Counted from the first letter of the stretch, positions 18,556 through 27,668 are shown. The stretch: DNA of 64,000 nucleotides from an uncultured Pelagibacteraceae bacterium (GCA_902546145.1 CACCIT010000001.1:117121-181120); one strand, 5' to 3'. Program-made: numbers and translations. Notes: generated by a model from the letters alone, not told the origin.

Positions 18556-19496
18556 TATATTTGATTGAGTAAGTTCTGAGTATCCATCTCATATAATTTA
18601 AATAAAGTTTCTGCATCAGATAAATTTATTTCTTTAAATTTGATCTTTGAGCCAGGTGATATTTGAACCAATCGATCATAATCAACACTAGCTACCACAC
18701 CAATTTTTGGATACCCTCCAATGGTACCATGGTCTGAAAGCATAATAATTGGGTTTCCATCTGCTGGTACCTGAATGACCCCTTTTAACAAACCTTCTGA
18801 TTTAATATTGGTATTTACAACATTTTCGATTTTTGGACCTTCTAATCTCATTCCCATTCTATCTGAAAGTTTTGATACAGAAAATTCTTTTTCAAAAAAT
18901 ATCTTTTTTCCTTCATCAGAAAAATAATCAAAATTTGGTCCTTTTATTACTCTAATATTTTCAACTTTAGAATTTATATAGTTAGTTTTTTTTTTACTTT
19001 GGTCTGAATTAATATTTAGGATATTTATTTTTTGACCGTCCTCTAATTTTTTTCCATTATTTGATCCAATATTTGCCTTAGTATTTATCGAACAACTATT
19101 CCATTGAAATTTTAAATTTAATTCTCCACCAACTGCTAAATATCCATAAACTGATTTATTTGTTGAGATTAGATTAATTTCATCTCCAGCTTCAATTTGA
19201 TAACTCTCATAACAATTGCCATCAATTTCTATACCACTTTTAATAATTTTAAAAACCACATCACCTGTAACTACAATATTAATTTTATCTCCAGAATATT
19301 TTAAATGTGGTCCTTGATATGCAAATTCTACCACTGGTGAATTTAATTTATTACCTACCAGCTTGTTAGCTAAACTATAATTTCTATTATCCATTGCTCC
19401 ACTAAATGGAATTCCTATATGATATAGATTGTTTCTTCCCTGGTCTTGAAAGGTTGTGTTTACTCCAGCTCTTATAATTTCGAAATTATTTATCAT
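18555..19496 (-). CDS. pxpC: 5-oxoprolinase subunit C (biotin-dependent carboxyltransferase/KipA family)
   Basis: About 313 aa. The PxpC/KipA fold is shown by AGVNTTFQDQGRNNLYHIGIP, SGAMDNRNYSLAN, the VRVIKGPNFDYF-type block and SDRMGMRLEGP, and by GNPIIMLSDHGTIGGYPKIGVV near residue 255. With PxpA and PxpB it forms the ATP-dependent prokaryotic 5-oxoprolinase that converts pyroglutamate to glutamate. I choose the ATG at 19496; a TTG at 19517 would lengthen the overlap with pxpB. The stop is shared with the EamA start. Confidence 0.88.
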   Translation of the reverse strand: MINNFEIIRAGVNTTFQDQGRNNLYHIGIPFSGAMDNRNYSLANKLVGNKLNSPVVEFAYQGPHLKYSGDKINIVVTGDVVFKIIKSGIEIDGNCYESYQIEAGDEINLISTNKSVYGYLAVGGELNLKFQWNSCSINTKANIGSNNGKKLEDGQKINILNINSDQSKKKTNYINSKVENIRVIKGPNFDYFSDEGKKIFFEKEFSVSKLSDRMGMRLEGPKIENVVNTNIKSEGLLKGVIQVPADGNPIIMLSDHGTIGGYPKIGVVASVDYDRLVQISPGSKIKFKEINLSDAETLFKLYEMDTQNLLNQI

Positions 19497-20163
19497 TATA
19501 GCTATTATATTTTTCAAGATTTATTTGTTTAAAAACTACTATGTCGCCAGGATTTATTAAATTTGGCTCTTCCTCTTTTGAATTGTCAAAAACATCTACA
19601 GGTGTATTACCAAGTATGTTCCATCCACCAGGGCTTTCAAAAGTATAAATATTTGCAAATTGTTCAGTTAAAGCTACTGATCCTTTTGGAACCTTTACTC
19701 TTGGTGTTTCTAACCTTGGCACTCTCATGTTTTCATCTAAATCACCTAAGAATGGCATACCAGCGATAAATCCAGTCATATAACAAAAATATTCTTTACT
19801 AAAAAAATTTTCTAAAATTTTATCTCGACTGATATTTAATTTTTTTTCTAATGTTTTTATATCAAGAGAAAATTGATCATCACAACAAACTGGGATTTCT
19901 ATTTTAGTACTATTGTCATCTTCAGTTTCATTAACATTTAAGTTTTCAATTAATTTTTTAACTTCTTTAAAGTTTGTTTTTCTAAGGTCATAAGAAACTA
20001 TTAATTTATTATAAGAAGGAGTAAGATTATTTATACTTTCAACATTCTCTTTTTTTAAAGCTTTAAAATATTTTATTACTTCAGAGTTAACTGATTTATT
20101 TACCTCTATACCAAAATCGCAATAAACAGCTGCGTCACCAAGATTTGATATATTTTTTATCAT
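19486..20163 (-). CDS. pxpB: 5-oxoprolinase subunit B (KipI family)
   Basis: A 225-aa cyclophilin-like-fold subunit. Marks are the N-terminal NLGDAAVYCDFG, then PVCCDDQFSLDIKTLEKKLNIS, YFCYMTGFIAGMPFLGDLDENMRVPRLE (family core, about residues 125-152), and the end block GSVALTEQFANIYTFESPGGWNILGNTP. It is the partner of PxpC; in Bacillus the homologues KipI/KipA were first known as sporulation-kinase regulators, but the pxpA-linked form is metabolic. It starts 28 bases from the divergent pxpA. Confidence 0.9.
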   Translation of the reverse strand: MIKNISNLGDAAVYCDFGIEVNKSVNSEVIKYFKALKKENVESINNLTPSYNKLIVSYDLRKTNFKEVKKLIENLNVNETEDDNSTKIEIPVCCDDQFSLDIKTLEKKLNISRDKILENFFSKEYFCYMTGFIAGMPFLGDLDENMRVPRLETPRVKVPKGSVALTEQFANIYTFESPGGWNILGNTPVDVFDNSKEEEPNLINPGDIVVFKQINLEKYNSYNDK

Positions 20164-20191
20164 GGCATGTTATACTTCAACAATTAGAACT

Positions 20192-20965
20192 ATGGAAATT
20201 AATATAAATTGTGATTTAGGTGAAAAATCAAAACACCATTCAAATAAATATGATCCAGATTTACTCGATATAGTAAATTCTGCTAACGTTGCATGTGGAT
20301 TTCACGCCGGTGATGAAGAATCTATGAACCAAGTGGTTCAAATATCAAAAAAAAACGGTGTAAGCATTGGTGCTCATCCATCATTCAATGACCCAGAAAA
20401 TTTTGGAAGACAAAGAATGGACCTTGCACCTGAAGAAGTTAGAAAATTAATTATTGACCAATATGAAATTTTACAAAAAATTGCTCAAGATCATGGAGAA
20501 AATGTTACTCATATAAAACCACATGGAGCGTTAAATAATATGGCGTGTGAGGATATTAATCTGGCAACTACTTTAGCAAAAGCAATCAATGAAATAAGTA
20601 AAGATTTGATCTATTTAGTTCCTACTGGCTCTAAAATGGAACAAGCAGCTAAAAAATTAGATATGAAAATTGCCTGTGAAATTTTTGCAGATAGAACCTA
20701 TGAAGATGATGGAAATTTAGTTTCTAGAAAAAAATCACATGCATTAATTACTGATCCTGAAGAAGCTAAAAAACATGTATTGAGTATGGTAAAAAATCAG
20801 GCACTGAATTGTCACAGCGGAAAGCAAATACCTTGTGAAATCGACTCTGTATGCATACATGGAGATAATGAGAGTTCACTTGCTACAGCAAGATCAATTA
20901 AAGAAAATTTAATTGAAAATGGACTTAACTTAAAACCTTTAAGCCAAATGGAGAAATTTTTATAA
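20192..20965 (+). CDS. pxpA: 5-oxoprolinase subunit A (LamB/YcsF family)
   Basis: A 257-aa protein starting at the second in-frame ATG (20192), because MEININCDLGE is the conserved LamB/YcsF N-terminus; an ATG at 20162 would overlap the start of pxpB. Further conserved blocks are SANVACGFHAGDEESM, GAHPSFNDPENFGRQRM, HIKPHGALNN, EIFADRTYEDDGNLVSR and SVCIHGDNESS. PxpA is thought to act on the phosphorylated oxoproline intermediate, using conserved Asp, His and Lys residues. It is transcribed away from pxpBC and overlaps the next gene by one base. A -10-like TATACT (20171-20176) precedes it, but a good -35 is not evident. Confidence 0.9.
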   Translation: MEININCDLGEKSKHHSNKYDPDLLDIVNSANVACGFHAGDEESMNQVVQISKKNGVSIGAHPSFNDPENFGRQRMDLAPEEVRKLIIDQYEILQKIAQDHGENVTHIKPHGALNNMACEDINLATTLAKAINEISKDLIYLVPTGSKMEQAAKKLDMKIACEIFADRTYEDDGNLVSRKKSHALITDPEEAKKHVLSMVKNQALNCHSGKQIPCEIDSVCIHGDNESSLATARSIKENLIENGLNLKPLSQMEKFL

Positions 20966-21450
20966 TGATTAAAAAAATATTTATTACTTTGATATTTGTT
21001 TTGTTTGCTTCCAATGCAATTTCAGCAGGTTCAGACTCAACACCAAAGAAGGTAAAGTCAGATTACGATAAAGCAGTACAATCAATCAAATTTGCAAAAA
21101 AATATGAAAAAAAAGGTAAATTAGAAAAAGCTAAAAAAAGATATGCCAAAGCTCAAAAGCTTCTTCTCAAATCTAATAAAGAAAAGCCTCTTCAAGCAGA
21201 TACTTTAAACTATCTAGGTTTTACAACTAGAAAACTTGGCGATTACGAAAATGGAGAAAAATATTATCTTTTAGGTTTAGAAATTGATCCAAATCATAAA
21301 GGTATTAACGAATACCTTGGTGAACTTTATGTTGTTACAAATAGAATGGATTTGGCTAAAGAAAGGCTTAAAGTGTTAGAAACTTGTAATTGTGAAGAAT
21401 ATAACGAGTTAAAAGAAATAATCGAAGGAACAAAGAAATCTAAATACTAA
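20965..21450 (+). CDS. Secreted tetratricopeptide-repeat protein
   Basis: A 161-aa protein with a signal peptide ([19 protein letters not shown], cleavage after about residue 21), a Lys/Ala-rich stretch, then TPR-like helices: [54 protein letters not shown] and [24 protein letters not shown]. It is therefore probably a periplasmic scaffold for protein contacts. One-base overlap with pxpA and 4 bases to the DUF1445 gene place it inside the 5-oxoproline cluster, which is unusual for a TPR protein. Specific function unknown. Confidence 0.75.
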   Translation: MIKKIFITLIFVLFASNAISAGSDSTPKKVKSDYDKAVQSIKFAKKYEKKGKLEKAKKRYAKAQKLLLKSNKEKPLQADTLNYLGFTTRKLGDYENGEKYYLLGLEIDPNHKGINEYLGELYVVTNRMDLAKERLKVLETCNCEEYNELKEIIEGTKKSKY

Positions 21451-21454
21451 TTTA

Positions 21455-22240
21455 ATGCTAGATATTCAAGATCCATTAGAAGCAAGAAAAGTTATAAGAG
21501 AAAATAATTACAAAGAACAAACTGCAGGTGCTGCTAATAAGTATGTTCAAGGAAATCTTTGTATCTTACCAAGCAAATATGCAATGGACTTTGCTTCTTT
21601 CTGTCAAAAAAATCCAAAACCTTGTCCATTAATTGGATTTGGTACAAAAGGAGATCCTTCATTAAAAGATCTTGGTGATATTGATATTAGAACTGATGTT
21701 CCACAATATAGAGTATGGGAAAAAGGAAAATTAGTTGACGAACCATATGATATAAAAAAATATTGGAACGAAGATTTAACAACTTTTGTTCTTGGATGTT
21801 CTATGTCTTTTGAGCTGCCTTTAATTGAAGCTGGTATTCCAATTCAACATATAGAAAACAATACTATTGTTCCGATGTATAAAACTTCAATAGATTGTGA
21901 ACCTGCAGGACAGTTTTCAGGAAAACTAGTTGTGTCTATGAGACCATTAAGTTCAAAGGATACGATTAGATCAATTCAAATTAGTTCAAGATTTCCTGCC
22001 GTACATGGTGCACCTGTGCATGTTGGTAATCCTGATGAAATTGGAATTAAAGATATAATGAAACCTGAATATGGTGATCCACCTAGAGCAATAAAGAATA
22101 ATGAAATTCCTGTATTTTGGGCATGTGGAGTTACTCCTCAATCTGTTTTAGAAAATTCAAAACCTGACTTTTGTATTACTCACAGCCCAGGTAAAATGCT
22201 TATAACAGATAAATTAAATAACGATCTCGCTGCTTTTTAA
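21455..22240 (+). CDS. DUF1445 putative hydro-lyase / D-glutamate cyclase-like protein (YcsI family)
   Basis: A 261-aa protein of the YcsI/DUF1445 family. Blocks visible are [73 protein letters not shown] and [18 protein letters not shown], plus a C-terminal [14 protein letters not shown]. The human homologue converts D-glutamate to 5-oxo-D-proline, and bacterial members often sit next to pxpABC as here. A joint role in turning over D-glutamate and 5-oxoproline is therefore likely. It ends directly against the convergent livF gene. Confidence 0.85.
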   Translation: MLDIQDPLEARKVIRENNYKEQTAGAANKYVQGNLCILPSKYAMDFASFCQKNPKPCPLIGFGTKGDPSLKDLGDIDIRTDVPQYRVWEKGKLVDEPYDIKKYWNEDLTTFVLGCSMSFELPLIEAGIPIQHIENNTIVPMYKTSIDCEPAGQFSGKLVVSMRPLSSKDTIRSIQISSRFPAVHGAPVHVGNPDEIGIKDIMKPEYGDPPRAIKNNEIPVFWACGVTPQSVLENSKPDFCITHSPGKMLITDKLNNDLAAF

Positions 22241-22948
22241 TTAATTTCCTAAAAAAACTTTAGTAACTTTTTCATTATCAATTAAATCTTCAGATTTACC
22301 GTCGATAACTAATCTTCCACTTTCTAAAACGTACCCTCTATCTGCCATACTAAGAGCTAATCTCACATTTTGCTCTACAAACAAAATTGAAATACCTTCT
22401 GCAACAATATTTTTAAATATCTTAATTAAGTCCTTCATGACCATTGGCGACAAACCTAAAAAAGGCTCATCGACCATTAAAAGTTTAGGTAAACCCATCA
22501 TTCCTCTTGCTATAGCTAACATTTGTTGTTCACCACCAGACATTGTTTTTGCTAGCTGATCTGATCTAGTTTCTAGCTTTGGAAATATCTTATAAACTTT
22601 GTTTAATGAATTTGTTAACTCTTCTTTTGCTTTTGGATGCCATGCACCCAATAAAAGATTTTGTTTAACAGTAAGATGGGGAAATACTCTTCTTCTCTCA
22701 AGAACATGTGAAATACCTAATTCAGTTCTTTTATAAGTTGGAATATTTGAAATCAAAGTATTATCAAACGTAATAGACCCCTTTTTATGTTCAACAAGAT
22801 TACTTATAGTATTTAAAACAGTGCTTTTGCCAGATCCGTTTGGTCCTAAAAGCGCAACCATTTCAGCTTTATTTACATTAATAGAAACATCCCAGATAAC
22901 CTGAAAATCATCATATAAAACATCAATATTTTTTACATCAAGCAGCAT
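22241..22948 (-). CDS. livF: Branched-chain-type ABC transporter ATP-binding protein LivF
   Basis: A 235-aa ATPase with Walker A GPNGSGKST (near residue 36), signature MSGGEQQM, Walker B LLMVDEPFLGL and the switch His replaced by VEQN, as normal in LivF. The ATG at 22948 is preferred to the TTG at 22951; it gives an 11-base overlap with livG. Last gene of livHMGF. The substrate cannot be read from the ATPase; the family handles branched-chain and other hydrophobic amino acids, amides and urea. Confidence 0.88.
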   Translation of the reverse strand: MLLDVKNIDVLYDDFQVIWDVSINVNKAEMVALLGPNGSGKSTVLNTISNLVEHKKGSITFDNTLISNIPTYKRTELGISHVLERRRVFPHLTVKQNLLLGAWHPKAKEELTNSLNKVYKIFPKLETRSDQLAKTMSGGEQQMLAIARGMMGLPKLLMVDEPFLGLSPMVMKDLIKIFKNIVAEGISILFVEQNVRLALSMADRGYVLESGRLVIDGKSEDLIDNEKVTKVFLGN

Positions 22949-23660
22949 CAAAAGTTCCTAGGTAGGCATCTATTACTTGTTTATTATTTTGAATTTCTTT
23001 TGGTTCTCCAAATGCAATTCTTTTTCCTTGATCTAATGCAAGAACGTTGTCAGAAATTTCCATGATAATATTTATGTTATGTTCTATTGTAATAATTGTT
23101 ACACCAGTTTTTTTTAATTTTTTAACAAGTTCAACAAGTCCAGGGATAGTCTTTTGATCCACACCTCCTGTTACTTCGTCCATCAAAAGTAATTTGGGAT
23201 CAATAGCCATAGCTCTAGCCATTTCTAATCTTTTCCTTTGTCCAGTTGATAACTCTTTTGCAAAATGATGTCTTTTCTCAATTAAATCTACAAAGTCAAT
23301 AATCTCTAAGGCTCTATCTCTTGCTCTTTTAATATCTTTTTCTTTTACAAATGCTCCTATCATTACATTTTCAAGTAATGTTTGATCTGCAAATGGTTTT
23401 AGTTTTTGGAAGGTTCTACCTACACCAAGGTTACTAATTTTATCAGGACTAATTCCAAAAATATTTTTATCAAAAAATTTTACTTTTCCAGTATCTGGTT
23501 TTGTAAAACCAGTAATCAAATCAAATAATGTAGATTTGCCAGCACCATTAGGTCCTATCACTCCTAAAATTGACCCTTCTTCAACGTCAAAACAAATATC
23601 TCTATTCGCATGAATTCCACCAAATGATTTGCTTAGATTTTCAACGGTTAATATTTTCAT
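22938..23660 (-). CDS. livG: Branched-chain-type ABC transporter ATP-binding protein LivG
   Basis: A 240-aa ATPase: Walker A GPNGAGKSTLFDLITG (about residues 36-51), Q-loop in VGRTFQKLKPF, signature LSTGQRKRLEMARA, Walker B LLLMDEVTGGVD and switch TIEHN. Walker B ends DEVTGG rather than the usual DEPAAG, but the catalytic Glu is kept. It has a 4-base ATGA overlap with livM upstream and an 11-base overlap with livF, so the four components are translationally coupled. Confidence 0.88.
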   Translation of the reverse strand: MKILTVENLSKSFGGIHANRDICFDVEEGSILGVIGPNGAGKSTLFDLITGFTKPDTGKVKFFDKNIFGISPDKISNLGVGRTFQKLKPFADQTLLENVMIGAFVKEKDIKRARDRALEIIDFVDLIEKRHHFAKELSTGQRKRLEMARAMAIDPKLLLMDEVTGGVDQKTIPGLVELVKKLKKTGVTIITIEHNINIIMEISDNVLALDQGKRIAFGEPKEIQNNKQVIDAYLGTFDAA

Positions 23661-24670
23661 CTTTGTTTTTTTCTTTCTAAAATATCTTTAGGAATAAATG
23701 AAATCAAACCATTAGGTCTAAAAATACAAATAATCATTAAAATCAAACCATAAAAAATTAAATCAACAGCACCCCCTGTGCCCCCTAAATAAATTCTTGA
23801 ATATTCTGAAATTGGTACAAGGATTGCAGCTCCTATAATTGGACCCCAAACATTTCCTATTCCACCTAGTACTGTGATTAATAAAACTATAATTGATATC
23901 TCAATATTAAAAACCCTATCTGGGTCAATAATTAAAATATATTGAGCAAACAAACTACCCATTGGAGCCATGATCATTGCTGAAATCACATAAGCTATAA
24001 TTTTATAATTTGAAACATTGATGCATAAACTTAATGCTGCTTGTGGATCGTCTCTAACTGCTCTTAATCTGTAACCTAGTTTTGATCTACTTAGCAACCA
24101 AACTAAAAAGAATGTGATTAAAAAGAATATTAAAAAAACATAATAATATGGAGCTTTACTGCTATGAAACTGCAATGCAGACCATGAATCTTCTGGTGTC
24201 ATTGTCACCCACAGTCCTGATGCAGCTCCTACTAAATCCCATCTTTGAAAAACTACTTGGAAACTTATCCCGATCAATAAAGTGGCAATTGCAAAGTAGT
24301 GACCACTTAATCTAAGCATTGGTATTCCAATTAAGACAGCAAAAATTCCTGAAACAAACATACCAAAAAATATACTGATCCAGGGTGTTATTCCGTACTC
24401 CATATAAAAAAATGAAGTTGCATAAGCACCAATTCCAAAGAATGCTCCATGACCTAAACTAATTTGACCAGAAAAACCTGCAATTACATTCCAAGACTGA
24501 GCCATAACTGCATGCATAAAAATCATAATAAACAAATGCAGATAAAATGAATTCATCCCAAAAAGTGGAAGTGCAAACAAAAGTATAACTAAGCCAGCAA
24601 TAATTGATATTACTCTATTATTCGTATTCCATATCGGTTCTGATTTCGCAATTTCTAACTTATTATCCAT
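23657..24670 (-). CDS. livM: Branched-chain-type ABC transporter permease LivM
   Basis: A 337-aa permease with 8-10 membrane segments after a hydrophilic N-terminal 20 residues. The family block GFSGQISLGHGAFFGIGAYATSFFY (about residues 68-92) is clear, followed by LRAVRDDPQAALSLCINVSNYKIIAYVISA, the coupling-helix region contacting the ATPase. Shares one base with livH (TAATG type) and four with livG. Confidence 0.88.
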   Translation of the reverse strand: MDNKLEIAKSEPIWNTNNRVISIIAGLVILLFALPLFGMNSFYLHLFIMIFMHAVMAQSWNVIAGFSGQISLGHGAFFGIGAYATSFFYMEYGITPWISIFFGMFVSGIFAVLIGIPMLRLSGHYFAIATLLIGISFQVVFQRWDLVGAASGLWVTMTPEDSWSALQFHSSKAPYYYVFLIFFLITFFLVWLLSRSKLGYRLRAVRDDPQAALSLCINVSNYKIIAYVISAMIMAPMGSLFAQYILIIDPDRVFNIEISIIVLLITVLGGIGNVWGPIIGAAILVPISEYSRIYLGGTGGAVDLIFYGLILMIICIFRPNGLISFIPKDILERKKQR

Positions 24671-25536
24671 TAATATCTACCGAACAAACCTTGAGGTTTA
24701 TAAATCACAACTAAAAGATAAATTGCAAATACATATAAAAGTTTAAATGACGGATCGATCAGTAATCCACCTAAAGATTCTACTAATCCAATAATTATAC
24801 CAGCATATAAACATCCAATAATACTTCCAAAACCTCCTAGAGCCACAGCAACAAAAGCAAATAATGCAAAATTAATACCAACATCAGTAAAAATAAAAAA
24901 ATAATTCGCCATCATCCCACCTGCCACTCCTACGCAGCCAAGTCCGATTGCCCAACCAATAGCAAACATTTTATTTGATGGAATTCCTAAAATTTCTGCT
25001 GCGTGTCTATCTTGAGCTGTTGCTTGAAGAGCTAATCCGGTCTCTGTTTTTGTTACAAACCAATACAAACCAAAAAAAGCAACTAGACAAACAAGACTTG
25101 CATATAATTGAGGTTGACCAATAAATACAGATCCAATTTCAATACGCCCCTCTAATAAAGGCTTATCAACGTTTCTAAAATCTGGTGTCCACAATAATTG
25201 AGCAATCGATCTAATAAAAATAGACAATCCAAATGTTGCACAAATTTGGATAAGCATTTTTGCTTTTAAAATGTATCGAATTAAAAAATAATGAGTAACA
25301 ATTCCACAAAATGCCAACAAAAGTATAGTAATTGGAATTGAAAACAGTGGATCTAAACCAAATAAAGACCAAAGCCAAAATGATGAAAACATAGACAACA
25401 TCAAATGCTCTCCATGAGCAAAGTTTACAATTTCCATTAATCCAAAAATTAAACTTAAGCCTGCTGCGATTAATGCATAGATTAATCCCATCATTAATCC
25501 TGTGACTATAGCTTGAATTATAATTTCAGAAGTCAT
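24670..25536 (-). CDS. livH: Branched-chain-type ABC transporter permease LivH
   Basis: A 288-aa permease, about eight helices. Conserved parts are GLMMGLIYALIAAGLSLIFGLMEIVNFAHGEH at the N-terminus (residues 13-44), the ATAQDRHAAEILGIPSNKMFAIGWAIG coupling-helix region and the C-terminal VVIYKPQGLFGR. First gene of livHMGF; its start is 147 bases from the divergent binding-protein gene, so the intergenic region should hold both promoters. Confidence 0.88.
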   Translation of the reverse strand: MTSEIIIQAIVTGLMMGLIYALIAAGLSLIFGLMEIVNFAHGEHLMLSMFSSFWLWSLFGLDPLFSIPITILLLAFCGIVTHYFLIRYILKAKMLIQICATFGLSIFIRSIAQLLWTPDFRNVDKPLLEGRIEIGSVFIGQPQLYASLVCLVAFFGLYWFVTKTETGLALQATAQDRHAAEILGIPSNKMFAIGWAIGLGCVGVAGGMMANYFFIFTDVGINFALFAFVAVALGGFGSIIGCLYAGIIIGLVESLGGLLIDPSFKLLYVFAIYLLVVIYKPQGLFGRY

Positions 25537-25624
25537 TTGGTTTATTAATAAAGTATATATAAAGAATGTATATATTAAACAAATAGTTCTTAAGCATTGA
25601 TAAAATAAAAAAACTAAACGATTG

Positions 25625-25636
25625 AATTGATCAATT
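25625..25636. promoter_or_regulatory. 12-bp palindrome between livH and livJ-like genes
   Basis: AATTGATCAATT is a perfect palindrome in the 147-base divergent region (25537-25683). It sits about 48 bases before the binding-protein ATG. It could be a dimeric-regulator site or part of a promoter; AT-rich palindromes arise by chance, so this is weak. The binding-protein gene has a clear ribosome site, GAGGGA at 25673-25678, 5 bases before its ATG. Confidence 0.3.
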
Positions 25637-25683
25637 GAATAGTATTAAGTTAGATATTTAAAAATTAAACAAGAGGGAAAAAA

Positions 25684-26940
25684 ATGAGAAAATTAATTGT
25701 TACAGTATTTACTTTTTTTTCATTAGTGTCTGCGCCAGTAATTAGTTACGCAGAAGATGTTAAAATTGGAGTACTTTATCCACTTACAGGACCTGTTGCT
25801 CAGGTTGGTAAAGACGCTGTTGCAGCAGTTAAGACAGCTTTGGATATTATCAATAACAGTCACAACATTCCAGGTATGCCACTTGCAAAAGATGCCGGAT
25901 TAAAAGGATTGGGCGGCGGTAAAATATCTATCGTTGTTGGAGACCATGGTGGAAAACCAGATATAGGTGTTGGTGAGACTGAGAAAATGTTAAATTCTGA
26001 TAAAGTTCATGCAATGTTTGGAGCTTACTACTCATCAGTAACTGGTGCTGCTAGTCAAGTATCTGAGAGAGCAGGAATACCTTGGGTAAACGGCGAGTCT
26101 ACTTCTCCAAAATTAACAACAAGAGGATTTAAATACTTCTTCAGAGTTACTCCACACGATGGTGAGTTTACTCAGCTTATGTTTGAATTCATGAACGACT
26201 TTAACAAAAAGAATAGCAATAAGTTAAAGACACTAGGTATTATTCATGAAGATACATTGTGGGGTGCTGACAGTGGTGGAACTCAAGACAAAATGGCTAA
26301 AGAACAAGGTTATGATGTTATAGAGAAAATTAGTTACAAAGCTAAAACAACAACTTTAAGTTCTGAAGTACAAAGATTGAAAGCAAAAAACCCAGATGTT
26401 TTATTGCCTTCATCTTATACAGCTGATGCATATTTGTTTTTAAATACTGCAAAAGAACTTGATTATAACCCTAAACTTTTAGTAGCTCAAAACGCTGGTT
26501 ATACAGATCCTAAATTCATAGACACAATGGGAAGCAAAGCAGAAGGTGTTATCACAAGATCACCTTTTAACACTGACTTAGCAAAAACTATTCCTATGAT
26601 TGGAACTGTAAACGACTTGTTTAAAACACACTCTGGTGGAAGAGATTTATCAGATGTACCTGCAAGAGCATTTACAGGTTTTATGGCTTTAGCTAATGCA
26701 ATTAATAATGCTGGATCAACAGATCCTGAGAAAATCAGACAAGCTCTAGTAAATCTAGATATGTCATCTGAGTCTTTAATTGTTCCTTACAGAGGAATTA
26801 AATTTGGTGCAGATGGTCAAAACGAGAAGACTAGAGGTATTTTAATGCAAGTTCAAAATGGAAAATACTGTACAGTATACCCGTTTGAGTTAGCAGCTTG
26901 TGAGTTAAAATATCCTATGCCTACTTGGTCTGAAAGATAA
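25684..26940 (+). CDS. ABC transporter periplasmic binding protein, branched-chain amino acid type
   Basis: A 418-aa type I periplasmic binding protein. The signal peptide ends around SYAED (residue 22). Family features: VKIGVLYPLTGPVAQVGKDA, GAYYSSVTGAASQVSERAGIPWVN with the ligand-contact Ser/Thr segment, FFRVTPHDGEFTQ and GIIHEDTLWGADSG. It is about 40 aa longer than LivJ because of a loop NIPGMPLAKDAGLKGLGGG (residues 60-78), seen in homologues for other substrates, so leucine specificity should not be assumed. Divergent from livHMGF, with its own strong SD (GAGGGA) and terminator, as expected for the most abundant subunit. Confidence 0.88.
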   Translation: MRKLIVTVFTFFSLVSAPVISYAEDVKIGVLYPLTGPVAQVGKDAVAAVKTALDIINNSHNIPGMPLAKDAGLKGLGGGKISIVVGDHGGKPDIGVGETEKMLNSDKVHAMFGAYYSSVTGAASQVSERAGIPWVNGESTSPKLTTRGFKYFFRVTPHDGEFTQLMFEFMNDFNKKNSNKLKTLGIIHEDTLWGADSGGTQDKMAKEQGYDVIEKISYKAKTTTLSSEVQRLKAKNPDVLLPSSYTADAYLFLNTAKELDYNPKLLVAQNAGYTDPKFIDTMGSKAEGVITRSPFNTDLAKTIPMIGTVNDLFKTHSGGRDLSDVPARAFTGFMALANAINNAGSTDPEKIRQALVNLDMSSESLIVPYRGIKFGADGQNEKTRGILMQVQNGKYCTVYPFELAACELKYPMPTWSER

Positions 26941-26961
26941 TTTAATAAAAATACAATTATT

Positions 26962-26995
26962 AAGGCGGTCAAATTCTTTGACCGCCTTTTTTTAT
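26962..26995 (+). terminator. Rho-independent terminator after the ABC binding-protein gene
   Basis: AAGGCGGTCAAA (26962-26973) pairs over 12 bp with TTTGACCGCCTT (26977-26988) around a TTC loop, followed by a T run to 26992. GC content of the stem is far above the surroundings. It lies 21 bases after the stop codon. Confidence 0.95.
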
Positions 26996-27039
26996 TCTTT
27001 GATTGCAATCTTGTTAAATTGAAATAATAATTAGACATC

Positions 27040-27651
27040 TTGATTGAAGAGCTCATAATTCTAACCCAAATTATTTTTATCACTATTATCTTAACTGCAG
27101 ATAATGCTGTGATAGTTGGTTCTATTGCATCAAATTTTGTACCCAAAAATAGAAAGCAAATTATCTTATGGGGAGTAATTGGAGCATTCGTATTTAAAAT
27201 CTTTTTTGCAATCTTTGCTACTTTTTTATTTGAATTTTATTTTATAAAAATTTTAGGTGGGTTATTGTTGGTATGGATAGTTAATGATTTAAGAAAAGAC
27301 CTCGTTGATATTAAAAACATAAAACCTTCAGTTAAAAAAATAAAACAACCGTCATATATAAATAGTATAGGTAAAGTGCTATTTGCAGATCTAATGATTA
27401 GTTTTGATAATGTAATAGGAGTTGTTGCTGCAGCACAAGGATATTTTGGTTATATGATTTTTGGTCTTGTCCTATCGGTCGTTCTTACAGGTGCTTTAGC
27501 TACTTATATGGCTAATTATATTCAAAAACATATTTGGATAGCTTACATTGGTTTAATATTTATTTTAGTTGTTGGTCTACAATTAATTATAGGTGGTTTG
27601 GTAGATCTTGAGATACTCAATATTAACGAGGAATTTAAAAAATACTTTTAA
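27040..27651 (+). CDS. TerC family integral membrane protein
   Basis: A 203-aa protein with about six membrane helices. The two TerC repeats are marked by ILTADNAVIVGSIAS (residues 18-32) and MISFDNVIGVVAAAQGYFG; each contains the conserved membrane Asp-Asn pair that probably binds metal ions. Homologues such as YjbE/YkoY/Alx export manganese or supply metal to exported enzymes. The only suitable start is TTG at 27040, which gives a normal N-terminus. It ends with a 4-base convergent overlap with panB. Confidence 0.82.
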   Translation: MIEELIILTQIIFITIILTADNAVIVGSIASNFVPKNRKQIILWGVIGAFVFKIFFAIFATFLFEFYFIKILGGLLLVWIVNDLRKDLVDIKNIKPSVKKIKQPSYINSIGKVLFADLMISFDNVIGVVAAAQGYFGYMIFGLVLSVVLTGALATYMANYIQKHIWIAYIGLIFILVVGLQLIIGGLVDLEILNINEEFKKYF

Positions 27652-27668
27652 TTAAAAGAGTATTTTTT
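27637..27668. terminator. AT-rich bidirectional terminator-like hairpin in the TerC/panB overlap
   Basis: AAAAAATACTTTTAA pairs with TTAAAAGAGTATTTTTT apart from a two-base AG bulge, giving A-tracts on one side and T-tracts on the other for both strands. Both stop codons (TAA at 27649-27651 and TTA at 27648-27650) lie inside the loop-side arms. Low GC makes it a weaker candidate than the other hairpins. Confidence 0.45.

Noticed and set aside
20162..20191. Upstream ATG for pxpA
   Set aside because: The conserved family N-terminus begins at the ATG at 20192, and the upstream ATG overlaps the divergent pxpB start.
25684..26940. Firm assignment as leucine-binding LivJ
   Set aside because: The family covers many substrates, the protein has an extra loop, and the neighbourhood suggests other ligands.
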